A DNA stretch of 64,000 nt, from the NCBI RefSeq assembly GCF_022809115.1, contig NZ_JALGBH010000002.1, positions 1,429,543 through 1,493,542 on the forward strand, read 5' to 3'. How positions within the stretch are numbered: position 1 is the first letter of the stretch; every line of letters starts with the position of its first letter. The translations under genes were made by a program, and so were the position numbers. Shown here piece after piece: positions 19,076-27,041 of the stretch. Below the pieces are notes generated by a model that was not told the DNA's origin, did not search any database, and worked only from the letters and a program-made list of their open reading frames with translations. The DNA comes from Pedobacter montanisoli. GTDB lineage: Bacteria; Bacteroidota; Bacteroidia; Sphingobacteriales; Sphingobacteriaceae.

Positions 19076-19726
19076 ATGAACGAAACATTGAAATTACCTT
19101 TATTAGATGCAGCTCAAATTCGTGTTTTAGGCTCCTTAATTGAAAAATCAAAAACTACTCCTGATTATTACCCGATGACCTTAAACGGTTTATTGAATGC
19201 CTGCAATCAGAAAAGCTCCCGTAAACCGGTAGTAAATTATGATGAAGCAACAGTAGTATCGGCTCTTAACAGTTTAAAAATTGTTGGTTTGAGTGCAACG
19301 GTAACAGGTGGTTCCATCCGTAATATCAAATACAAGCATAACCTTGCTGTGGCTTATCCGCTCCTTCCTTCAGAAACCAGTGTATTGTGCCTGTTATTTT
19401 TACGAGGCGCTTTAACTCCGGGCGAAATCAACAGCAACTCAGGCCGCATGTACGAGTTTGAAAGCCTTGAAGAAGTGAACGAAATTTTGCAGAAACTGAG
19501 TAATGAAGGTTATATTAAACTCTTGCCTAAAAGACCCGGACAGAAAGAGCAACGTTACATGCACTTATTTAGCGGTGATGTAGAGGATCTAGATTTTGAT
19601 GATGATGTGGTAGCTCATAACAGTTCTGACCATAGCGGACTAGAAGAACGCTTAAGTACAGCAGAAACTGAATTGGCCGAACTGAAAGAACGCTTTGAAG
19701 CATTATTGAAAGAGTTAGGCGTGTAA
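19076..19726 (+). CDS. YceH family protein (DUF480)
   Basis: The 216-residue protein matches the YceH/DUF480 family. It begins with LPLLDAAQIRVLGSLIEKSKTTPDYYPMT-like text and has the tandem winged-helix plan: NACNQKSSRKPVVNYDE in the first domain and LCLLFLRGALTPGEINSNSGRMYEF in the second. It ends in a C-terminal coiled coil (ETELAELKERFEALLKELG). The family is widespread, and its winged-helix domains suggest DNA or protein binding, but no clear function is established. It is a single gene, followed by a repeat-rich spacer. Confidence 0.9.
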   Translation: MNETLKLPLLDAAQIRVLGSLIEKSKTTPDYYPMTLNGLLNACNQKSSRKPVVNYDEATVVSALNSLKIVGLSATVTGGSIRNIKYKHNLAVAYPLLPSETSVLCLLFLRGALTPGEINSNSGRMYEFESLEEVNEILQKLSNEGYIKLLPKRPGQKEQRYMHLFSGDVEDLDFDDDVVAHNSSDHSGLEERLSTAETELAELKERFEALLKELGV

Positions 19727-19739
19727 GTGTTTTAAAAGA

Positions 19740-19956
19740 ATTTGTCACATTGAGCTTTTCGAAATGTGAATTTTGACTTCAACTACTTGTCTCAGTACAT
19801 TGTAAAGCCCAGTTTAACATCATTTCTGAGCTCATTAAATTCCACATCATGCGACCCTCTCCCCTAACGTCATGCTGAGCTTTCCGAGATGGGCTCGGGA
19901 CAAGCTGGTTCAGCATCTTACTCGATAGATTCCGAAATAAATTCGGAATGACGATT
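19740..19956. repeat. Dispersed intergenic repeat, copy 2 (with a degenerate copy before it)
   Basis: This spacer holds a clear copy at about 19868-19956. It starts ACGTCATGCTGAGCTTTCCG, then CGGGACAAGCTGG, TTCAGCATCTTA and a final inverted pair ATTCCGAA/TTCGGAAT before GACG. GCTGA and TCAGC can pair. A decayed relative with GTCACATTGAGCTTTTCG lies at about 19743. No gene is seen between 19727 and 19986. Confidence 0.7.
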
Positions 19957-19986
19957 TAAAGAAGTAAAATATAGCTTTATTATCCC

Positions 19987-20766
19987 TTAAACAAAACGTT
20001 TAATGATTCGCAGCTTATGGGTATATTTTCCTAGTTCAGCATTGTAAATCCCTTGATCATCAATAGGATCGATACGAACTTTTCCCGCAGCGTGAATAAT
20101 TTTATCGTTGGCTAACATGAGGCCCACATGAGTTATCCTACCCTCTTCGTTATCAAAAAAAGCAAGGTCGCCCAATCTTGCAGAAGCTAGAAAATCTACC
20201 AAATTTCCTTGCTCAGCCTGTTGTGAAGCATCTCTTCTGATATTTAATCCTAATAATTTATAAACCGTTTGGGTAAAACCTGAACAATCTATGCCAAATA
20301 AGGTACGTCCGCCCCATAAATAAGGCGTATTTTCATAAAAGTGTGCTACCTTTTCTACTTTGTTCATAAAATTAGCTGCATCAGCAATAAAAGGTTCTTG
20401 AGTTACCTCAAATTTTTCATTACCCAGATAACAAAAACCATTCTCATAAAATGGCAGGGTACTTGCCGGACTCAGATAGTATTTTGTTCCTTTTGCATCA
20501 ATCAGTGTATTATCTAACTGAGGTTTTGTTATAAAATGGTAAGCATTTTCTTCTTTATACTGGATTTCGGGTATAAGCTGAAGTTGTTTATAATCCATCC
20601 ACCCTTCATAATTATCATGATGTGTTTTTACATAACACCACTTTTCGGTCTTTTCTATTAAAGTAACACGATCTCCAAATAACAACTGCGAAACAATTTC
20701 ACTGCTATCGGCTGCTGATCTTCTTAAAGGTGCTACCGCTACGCGGCAAACATGATAAATTTCCAT
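19987..20766 (-). CDS. NlpC/P60 family peptidase with SH3 domain
   Basis: Starting at MEIYHVCRVAV (ATG at 20766; an upstream ATG at 20799 gives an unlikely extension), the protein has about 259 residues. A bacterial SH3 domain fills about 5-65 (GDRVTLIEK, WCYVKTHHDNYEGWMD), then a linker, and a C40 peptidase domain from about 130. The catalytic cysteine is in GIDCSGF, the histidine in ITHVGLML, and a third polar residue in IIHAAGKVRID. Such enzymes cut peptide links in peptidoglycan fragments, often between D-Glu and diaminopimelate. No clear signal peptide is visible, so it could be a cytoplasmic recycling enzyme like YkfC. It is divergent from the stress protein gene. Confidence 0.88.
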   Translation of the reverse strand: MEIYHVCRVAVAPLRRSAADSSEIVSQLLFGDRVTLIEKTEKWCYVKTHHDNYEGWMDYKQLQLIPEIQYKEENAYHFITKPQLDNTLIDAKGTKYYLSPASTLPFYENGFCYLGNEKFEVTQEPFIADAANFMNKVEKVAHFYENTPYLWGGRTLFGIDCSGFTQTVYKLLGLNIRRDASQQAEQGNLVDFLASARLGDLAFFDNEEGRITHVGLMLANDKIIHAAGKVRIDPIDDQGIYNAELGKYTHKLRIIKRFV

Positions 20767-20857
20767 ATATTTATATATAACTAACGCAAATATGCACAAA
20801 TACTGATAAACTTTTTATCTCTAAAATTGTTTATACAGTAGGTTAAATCTCAATATT

Positions 20858-21307
20858 ATGGGCTACAAAAAAATATTAATTGCTGTTGACAATAGTATTT
20901 GCTCTGAAAAAGCGGCAAAGATCGGCTACGATACAGCTAAAAATTATGATGCTGAGGTTGCTTTATTGAATATTGTTGAACCTGCGCCGGCCGCTACCAC
21001 TCCTGATTTTACACTGGCACCTGTTTTTCTTGAAGTATATGATAACAGCGAAGAAAATAGTCATATATTGTTAAAAGAAATCGAAAATAAATACGGAAAA
21101 GGTATAAAAACCAGTTATTTTTCGGTTTTAGATACGGCTAGTCATGGCATTTTACAGCAGGCTGAAGACTGGGGAGCTGATCTGATTGTTATGGGTACAC
21201 ACGGCAGAGGCGGCTTATACCGTTTCTTGGTTGGTAGTGTTGCCGCACACGTGGCCCGCAAATCGGCCTGTCCGGTATTGATTGTACCTACTAAGGCCGA
21301 CGTATAA
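20858..21307 (+). CDS. Universal stress protein (UspA family)
   Basis: A 149-residue, single-domain protein beginning KKILIAVDNSICSEKA, with the ATP-binding pattern G-x2-G-x9-G-S near the end (GTHGRGGLYRFLVGSVAAHVARKS) followed by CPVLIVP. This is the nucleotide-binding UspA subgroup. These proteins accumulate under stress or starvation; their molecular task varies. It is a single gene that converges on the hydroxyproline operon. Confidence 0.93.
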   Translation: MGYKKILIAVDNSICSEKAAKIGYDTAKNYDAEVALLNIVEPAPAATTPDFTLAPVFLEVYDNSEENSHILLKEIENKYGKGIKTSYFSVLDTASHGILQQAEDWGADLIVMGTHGRGGLYRFLVGSVAAHVARKSACPVLIVPTKADV

Positions 21308-21309
21308 TT

Positions 21310-22563
21310 TTAAGCAAATCTATCAGGGCTAAATAAGCTGATATCCATTAAGGTTTGTTGTCTTGCAGCTAACTGCGCAACCATTTTACCGGTTGCCGGA
21401 GCTAAGCTTACACCCATCATGCCATGCCCTCCTGCTACAATTAGGTTCTCAATTTTTTTAGTATAACCTAAATAAGGTAAGCCATCAGGCGAACAGGGCC
21501 TAAATCCATACCATATCTGATCAGGCTGAGGCATTGCCACCTTGTAATTACGGTAGTATTGCGGTATGGCATTCCATATACCTTCAACCCGTTTCATATT
21601 GATTTTATTATTTACAGGTGCTATCTCCATCGTTCCGCCAAAACGTACCTGACCATTCATAGGCGTTACCGCTACCTTTGCTTCGAGCAACAATGCCGGG
21701 TGGACAATCTGATCATCTCCCGGTTGATGCATAAATGAATAGCCTTTACCTGGCATCAACGGAATATCAAGCCCTGCTCTTTTTGCCAGCCCGGGCAACC
21801 ATGCACCACCTGTAAGCACAAATAAATCTGCTTCATGTTTTTGCTGAGCTGTATGCACAGCGTTGATATGATTGTTTTTAATCTCTATAGATGTAATAGC
21901 GCTATCTGTTAAAATACCAACACCTCTTTCTTTAAGATAAGTAATTAGATTTTGTACCAATTGATTAGGGTAAAGGTGGGCATCACATTTATAATGTACC
22001 GCTCCGGCAACATCTAATGTAACATATGGTTCGAGTTCCTGTACCTGTGCCGCATCAAGGATATCTACATCTAAACCTAGATCTTTTGCCTGCTTGGCTA
22101 CATGTATTTCTTCTTCTCCTACTTCAGCATTTTTATAAAGCATTAGAATACCCTTATGCTTTAAACCAAATTCAATGGTTCCTTCTGATGTTAAGTTATT
22201 GTATAAGTTTTTGCTTAGTAAATGAAAATCGCGAAGGGGTTCTGCACTTACAGCCAGATGTTTGGCATTGGCATGTTTCCAGAATTGAATACCCCATCGC
22301 AACAATTCAGGATTAAGTGAGGGTTTTACATAAAACGGACTTCTGCTGTTGAACATCCACTTAATACCTTTACTGATCATACCCGGAGCTGCCAGCGGAA
22401 TAAAATGGCTAGGTACGATCATACCTGCATTACCTGATGAGCAATTATCTGTAAGATTACCTTTATCGATCAGTGTAACCTCGAAACCTTCCTGTAAGAG
22501 ATAATAAGCAGAAAATAAGCCCGTAATTCCTGCTCCTATTATAATTACTTTTTGTTTACCCAT
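21310..22563 (-). CDS. FAD-dependent D-hydroxyproline dehydrogenase (DadA family)
   Basis: The 417-residue protein starts with the FAD-binding GxGxxG motif (VIIIGAGITGLFSAYYLL) followed by the acidic end of the second strand (VTLID). It has the D-amino-acid oxidase family signs SGNAG near the flavin, LTGGAWLPGLAKRAG and GGHGMMGVSLAPATGK at the end. In this operon it should oxidise cis-4-hydroxy-D-proline to 1-pyrroline-4-hydroxy-2-carboxylate, step 2 of hydroxyproline breakdown. The substrate is inferred from the gene set, not from residues. It is the last gene of the operon, eight bases after the epimerase. Confidence 0.88.
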   Translation of the reverse strand: MGKQKVIIIGAGITGLFSAYYLLQEGFEVTLIDKGNLTDNCSSGNAGMIVPSHFIPLAAPGMISKGIKWMFNSRSPFYVKPSLNPELLRWGIQFWKHANAKHLAVSAEPLRDFHLLSKNLYNNLTSEGTIEFGLKHKGILMLYKNAEVGEEEIHVAKQAKDLGLDVDILDAAQVQELEPYVTLDVAGAVHYKCDAHLYPNQLVQNLITYLKERGVGILTDSAITSIEIKNNHINAVHTAQQKHEADLFVLTGGAWLPGLAKRAGLDIPLMPGKGYSFMHQPGDDQIVHPALLLEAKVAVTPMNGQVRFGGTMEIAPVNNKINMKRVEGIWNAIPQYYRNYKVAMPQPDQIWYGFRPCSPDGLPYLGYTKKIENLIVAGGHGMMGVSLAPATGKMVAQLAARQQTLMDISLFSPDRFA

Positions 22564-22571
22564 TTTAAAGC

Positions 22572-23570
22572 TTAAATAACCTGAAATCCGTGTGCATAAG
22601 GATCTGCATCATCAATAAAAATAGTATTATAACCGGTTACAATTGCCCAACCCTCTATACCCGGAATAATAGCCGGCATACCATTGATAGTGGTTTCTTC
22701 TTCAATGGTTCCTTTAAATTTTGAACCGATTATGCTTTCGTGGATAAACTGATCTCCTTTTTTTAATTTGCCCTTAGCATGCCATTGCGCCATACGGGCC
22801 GAAGTTCCCGTTCCGCAGGGCGAACGATCTATAGCTTTATCGCCATAAAAAACAGCGTTTCGTGCAGTAGCATCGGCAGATAACGTTTTTCCTGTCCATA
22901 AAAAATGACTTAATCCATTGATATTGCTATCTTCAGGATGCACAAACTGGTACCTTTCGTTCATTTGCTTACGACAAGCTCTGCTCCAACTGATCAATTG
23001 ATCAGCGCTATAATTTTCTATACCTTTAAAGTTTTCCTGTGGATCAACAATGGCATAAAAATTTCCACCGTATGCCACATCTACTTTAATCTCACCTAAA
23101 TCCGGACAATCTACTGTTAAATCCTGAGCCGCCAGATAGGATTTGATGTTGATCAGTTTTACCGATTTTACCTTTGCGCCTTCCTGTACGTATTCTACCA
23201 ATACCAGTCCGGCAGGTGTTTCCAAACGCAGTTTACCCGGCACTTTAGGTATAACAAGTCCTTCTTCAATGGCAATGGTTACCGTACCTATAGTACCATG
23301 ACCGCACATGGGTAAACAACCACTGGTTTCTATATATAAAACACCAATATCGTTAGCAGTATCTACAGGTGGGTATAAGATACTACCGCTCATCATATCG
23401 TGTCCGCGTGGTTCAAACATTAAACCTTTGCGTATCCAATCGTACTCTTTTAAAAAGTGCAGCCTGCGTTCCATCATGTTGTTCCCTTTTAAAATGGGAC
23501 CGCCGCCGGCCACTACCCTAACCGGATTTCCGCAAGTATGCGCATCTATGCAAGTGAATGTCTTTTTCAT
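22572..23570 (-). CDS. 4-Hydroxyproline 2-epimerase (proline racemase family)
   Basis: The 332-residue protein shows both catalytic cysteines of the proline racemase fold: GCLPMCGHGTIG around residue 90 and DRSPCGTGTSARMA around residue 235. Having two cysteines excludes trans-3-hydroxyproline dehydratase, in which one is threonine. It should convert trans-4-hydroxy-L-proline to cis-4-hydroxy-D-proline by deprotonation and reprotonation of C-alpha, the first step of the pathway. Its start overlaps the end of the dehydrogenase gene before it by four bases (ATGA), and the FAD dehydrogenase follows. This context favours hydroxyproline over proline as substrate. Confidence 0.92.
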   Translation of the reverse strand: MKKTFTCIDAHTCGNPVRVVAGGGPILKGNNMMERRLHFLKEYDWIRKGLMFEPRGHDMMSGSILYPPVDTANDIGVLYIETSGCLPMCGHGTIGTVTIAIEEGLVIPKVPGKLRLETPAGLVLVEYVQEGAKVKSVKLINIKSYLAAQDLTVDCPDLGEIKVDVAYGGNFYAIVDPQENFKGIENYSADQLISWSRACRKQMNERYQFVHPEDSNINGLSHFLWTGKTLSADATARNAVFYGDKAIDRSPCGTGTSARMAQWHAKGKLKKGDQFIHESIIGSKFKGTIEEETTINGMPAIIPGIEGWAIVTGYNTIFIDDADPYAHGFQVI

Positions 23571-25045
23571 GAAAGGGCTTCTTTGCTTAATTGATTGTTT
23601 ACCGTACGCCAGATTTGTAATGGATTAGCATTTTTCAGTTCTTCTGGAAGAAATTGGTCTGGCCAGTTCTGAAAAGCCACTGGACGTGCAAAACGTTTAA
23701 TGCCATCTGCACCAACAGAAGTAAATCTACTATCTGTTGTTGCCGGAAAAGGTCCTCCGTGATGCATGGACAAACAAACTTCTACGCCCGTAGGTACATT
23801 GTTAAAAATAAAACGACCACAGATTTCCTGTATATCAGCAAATAAATCCTGATGTTGTACTGCATCTTGAGCTGTTGCCATAACCGTTGCCGTAAGCTGA
23901 CCTTCTAGATGAGCTACAATGGCTCTCATCTGATCCATATCTTTACAACTGATGATTAAAGAATAAGGTCCGAATACTTCCTGGTGCAAGAGTGGATTAT
24001 TTAGAAAAGTAGCTGCATCAACCTGAGCTACGGTTATATTACCTTCGCCTGTTTTAACTGCCGCTTGGGTGTGTGCTAAAACACGTACTTCTTTTTGTTC
24101 CAGCGATTGTTGCAATTTATTGCTGAAATTATCGGCAATGCCCTGATGCAGCATTTTAAATGGAGCAACCTGTTCTATTTCATGTGCCAATGTGTGCTTA
24201 AAAAGCTCCAAAGCCTCACCTTCAATACCAAATATCAAGCCCGGGTTGGTACAAAACTGTCCCATCCCTAAAGTAATAGAACCTGCATAAAGTTTAGCGG
24301 TGTTTACGGCATCTGTAGCCAATTTATCAGGCATTAGAAAAACCGGGTTCAAACTTCCCATTTCTGCAAAAACCGGAATAGGTACTTTACGCTGATTAGC
24401 GGCGTCAAATAATGCACGTCCGCCGCCATAAGAACCTGTAAAACCTACAGCTTTAATTACCGGATGTTTTACCAGATACTCACCTATGGCATTGCCCGGT
24501 TCTACAATATGGCTAAATATTCCATCGGGCATCTTACATTTTTCTGCTGCTTTCAGAATAGCCTGTGCTACCAATTCTGAAGTTTTTTGATGAGCCGGAT
24601 GTGCTTTTACCACTACCGGACATCCCGCAGCAAAAGCGCAAGCCGTATCGCCTCCGGCAGTTGAATAAGCAAAAGGAAAATTACTTGCTCCAAACATCAG
24701 TACAGGTCCCAAAGGAACCAGCATTTTCCTCAGGTCAGGTTTAGGAGGTGTTTTTGCAGTATCAGCCGTATCTATTCTCGCCTCAAGCCAGTCGCCACGT
24801 TCTGCCGCTTCACCATAACTGTTCAATTGAAAAACTGTTCTGGCCCGCTCACCTATCAATCTTGCTTCGGGCAGATTGGTTTCTGCAGCAGCTGTCTTAA
24901 TCAGATCATCGCCTAAAGCCATCATCTCTTCGCCTATGGTTCGCATAAAATCAGCTCGCTGCTTTAAGCTCATTTTTTTATATATACGAAATGCCTCATC
25001 AGCTTTTCCTAATATTTTATCTAACTCCTGTGTATTTAACGACAT
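23567..25045 (-). CDS. Alpha-ketoglutarate semialdehyde dehydrogenase
   Basis: The 492-residue aldehyde dehydrogenase has GQFCTNPGL with the catalytic cysteine (near 265) and FAEMGSLNPVFLMP. Both are characteristic of the ketoglutarate-semialdehyde (2,5-dioxovalerate) dehydrogenase branch. GFTGSYGGGRALFD is the cofactor-binding loop. It oxidises the semialdehyde to 2-oxoglutarate with NAD(P), the last step of hydroxyproline catabolism, feeding the citric acid cycle. It lies 10 bases after the deaminase gene and overlaps the epimerase gene. Confidence 0.92.
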   Translation of the reverse strand: MSLNTQELDKILGKADEAFRIYKKMSLKQRADFMRTIGEEMMALGDDLIKTAAAETNLPEARLIGERARTVFQLNSYGEAAERGDWLEARIDTADTAKTPPKPDLRKMLVPLGPVLMFGASNFPFAYSTAGGDTACAFAAGCPVVVKAHPAHQKTSELVAQAILKAAEKCKMPDGIFSHIVEPGNAIGEYLVKHPVIKAVGFTGSYGGGRALFDAANQRKVPIPVFAEMGSLNPVFLMPDKLATDAVNTAKLYAGSITLGMGQFCTNPGLIFGIEGEALELFKHTLAHEIEQVAPFKMLHQGIADNFSNKLQQSLEQKEVRVLAHTQAAVKTGEGNITVAQVDAATFLNNPLLHQEVFGPYSLIISCKDMDQMRAIVAHLEGQLTATVMATAQDAVQHQDLFADIQEICGRFIFNNVPTGVEVCLSMHHGGPFPATTDSRFTSVGADGIKRFARPVAFQNWPDQFLPEELKNANPLQIWRTVNNQLSKEALS

Positions 25046-25055
25046 GGCAAAATCT

Positions 25056-25973
25056 TTATAAGGATAAATAATCAGGCAATTTAGGGCGATTAGCTATACC
25101 CTGTTCTATAATTGCCAAAACTTCTTCTCGTTCTTTACCTTTTAATTGTAAACGCGGTGCACGTACATATTCAGAACCAATTCCTGTGGCCTGTGCGGCA
25201 AGCTTGATATACTGAACCAGTTTTGGATGAATATCAAGCTCCAGTAAAGGTAAAAACCATCTGTATATAGTTAAAGCTTCTGCATAACGGTTGGCTTTAA
25301 TTAAACGGTAAATTGCAACAGTTTCTTCAGGAAATGCGTCAACCAAGCCGGCTACCAACCCATCTGCTCCTACTGCCAGGCATTCAAAAGATAAGGTATC
25401 TACTCCTCCTAAAATTTTAAAACGGGTGCCGAATCTGTTGATCATGCGGGTTACATTGGAAATATCACGTGTACTTTCTTTCACAGCTTGTATGTTAGGA
25501 TACTTAGAAAGGTGTTCAAACATATCTAAGGTAATTTTTATACCGTAATCAACGGGATTATTGTACACCATTATAGGTAAAGATGTGGCTTCGGCAATGG
25601 CGCTGTAAAAAGCCAGAACTTCTTCATCTGAAGCTTTATAACGCAAAGGCGGCAAAACCATTAATCCATCTGCACCAATACGCTCTGCATTTTCTGCAAA
25701 TTCTACCGCTTCTTTGGTAATCTGTTCTGCTATATTAATAATTACAGGAACACGCCCGTTTACATGTTTTACCGTAAAATCCAGTAAATCCAGCTTCTCA
25801 CGGGTGCTTAGCGTACTGGCTTCACCTAAAGAACCACAAATGATCACCCCATCTACACCAGCTTTGATCTGGGCTTCTAAATTTTTAAAGAAAATTGGAT
25901 AATCAACCTCATCACCAGCCGTAAAAGGTGTTAATAATGCAGGGTATATGCCTTTCCATGCAACGTTTTTCAT
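25056..25973 (-). CDS. DapA-family 1-pyrroline-4-hydroxy-2-carboxylate deaminase
   Basis: The 305-residue TIM barrel belongs to the dihydrodipicolinate synthase family. GVIICGSLGEASTLS is the pyruvate/substrate-binding segment, VYNNP holds the conserved tyrosine (near 137), and AVKEST holds the Schiff-base lysine (near 165). The family also includes aldolases and N-acetylneuraminate lyases. Its position between the AraC regulator and the semialdehyde dehydrogenase points to the deaminase that turns pyrroline-4-hydroxy-2-carboxylate into alpha-ketoglutarate semialdehyde. A true DapA is unlikely here, since the neighbours are all hydroxyproline genes. Confidence 0.88.
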   Translation of the reverse strand: MKNVAWKGIYPALLTPFTAGDEVDYPIFFKNLEAQIKAGVDGVIICGSLGEASTLSTREKLDLLDFTVKHVNGRVPVIINIAEQITKEAVEFAENAERIGADGLMVLPPLRYKASDEEVLAFYSAIAEATSLPIMVYNNPVDYGIKITLDMFEHLSKYPNIQAVKESTRDISNVTRMINRFGTRFKILGGVDTLSFECLAVGADGLVAGLVDAFPEETVAIYRLIKANRYAEALTIYRWFLPLLELDIHPKLVQYIKLAAQATGIGSEYVRAPRLQLKGKEREEVLAIIEQGIANRPKLPDYLSL

Positions 25974-26061
25974 ATCTGATCTATATTTAGTTTATCCAAA
26001 TTTAAGCATCAAATATTTACGTTTTTTAACTCTTATTAACAATTAATTTACTAATATTAAC

Positions 26062-26937
26062 CTATAAACTTACATTTGCATAATACTGTTTTAAATAAGA
26101 TTTAGGGTTTTTGCCTTTTATTTGTTTAAAGACTCTGTTAAAGCTCGTGACATTGGCAAATCCGCTTTCATAAACTGCTGTTGATATATTAGGATATTCA
26201 CCTCTGATCAGTTTACTGCAAACTTCATTGATGCGTAGGTTATTAACATAAGTGGTAAAAGTTTGTCGCGTATGCTTTTTAAAATATCTGCAAAATGCCT
26301 GTGGGGTCATGCTGGCATAAGCAGCTACTTCTGAAAGGCTCAATTGTCTTTCGTAATTTTTCATCAGAAAATGTAAAACCGAATTGATACGAAGCGCATC
26401 GGCATCGGCTGCATAATGCTGAATTACCGTAAGGCTTTCAAGTTCGGCACTGATAGCGAGCAAACCCAGTAATAATTCCAGAAATTTGACTACCGCATAT
26501 CTGGGTTCTGCATTTTTAATACCTAATATTTGACCTGCTATGTTATCCTGGTGTTTTTCGCTGACCTTAAAAGCTGCTTTTTCGCTCAGAAGCTGTTTAA
26601 CCATCTGCATTTCAGGCAGGTTAAATACACCTGAAATTTTCCCTTCAGGATCAAAGAAAACAGAAAGTGCCTCTATTTTTAAAGACGTATCTTCTTTAAA
26701 ATAGGCTGAATCGCTTTTAAACAAATGCGGTTGGTTTGCACCGATAAAAAACACATCTCCACCTTTAAAAAGATGCATATCATTATTGATCAATAAAGTA
26801 CCTGTACCTTTTTTTATCCATATCAACTGGGCTTCTTCGTGTTTATGCAAATGCGGATAAAAATGAGGCATCAGGTCTTCCTGAACCATAATAGTTTGTG
26901 TGGCGGCAACCGGAACGGCAAATTGCAAAACTTTCAT
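26062..26937 (-). CDS. AraC family transcriptional regulator with cupin sensor
   Basis: The 291-residue protein has an N-terminal cupin-like sensor: HLHKHEEAQLIWIKKGTGTLLIN at 30-52 and GDVFFIGANQPHLF at 60-73. A C-terminal AraC DNA-binding domain with two helix-turn-helix units covers about 190-285 (LSEVAAYASMTPQAFCRYFKKHT, then YESGFANVTSFNRVFKQIKGKNPKSYL). It is read in the same direction as the hydroxyproline genes with 88 bases between, and is divergent from the aminopeptidase gene. It probably activates the operon when hydroxyproline or an intermediate binds the cupin. This is inferred from position. Confidence 0.92.
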   Translation of the reverse strand: MKVLQFAVPVAATQTIMVQEDLMPHFYPHLHKHEEAQLIWIKKGTGTLLINNDMHLFKGGDVFFIGANQPHLFKSDSAYFKEDTSLKIEALSVFFDPEGKISGVFNLPEMQMVKQLLSEKAAFKVSEKHQDNIAGQILGIKNAEPRYAVVKFLELLLGLLAISAELESLTVIQHYAADADALRINSVLHFLMKNYERQLSLSEVAAYASMTPQAFCRYFKKHTRQTFTTYVNNLRINEVCSKLIRGEYPNISTAVYESGFANVTSFNRVFKQIKGKNPKSYLKQYYANVSL

Positions 26938-27041
26938 TATTCGACCTTTATAAGGTTAAAATAACATGATTTTAAAGACAATTAAAAGTAAAAATCATTT
27001 TAAAATTTTCATTTATCACTGTAGTTTTTAAACTTTGTGTT

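Noticed and set aside
22572..23570. Trans-3-hydroxyproline dehydratase
   Set aside because: Both catalytic cysteines are present, whereas the dehydratase has threonine at one of them.
25056..25973. Annotation as dihydrodipicolinate synthase (lysine pathway)
   Set aside because: All neighbours belong to hydroxyproline breakdown; the fold is shared by several enzymes, and the deaminase fits the missing step.
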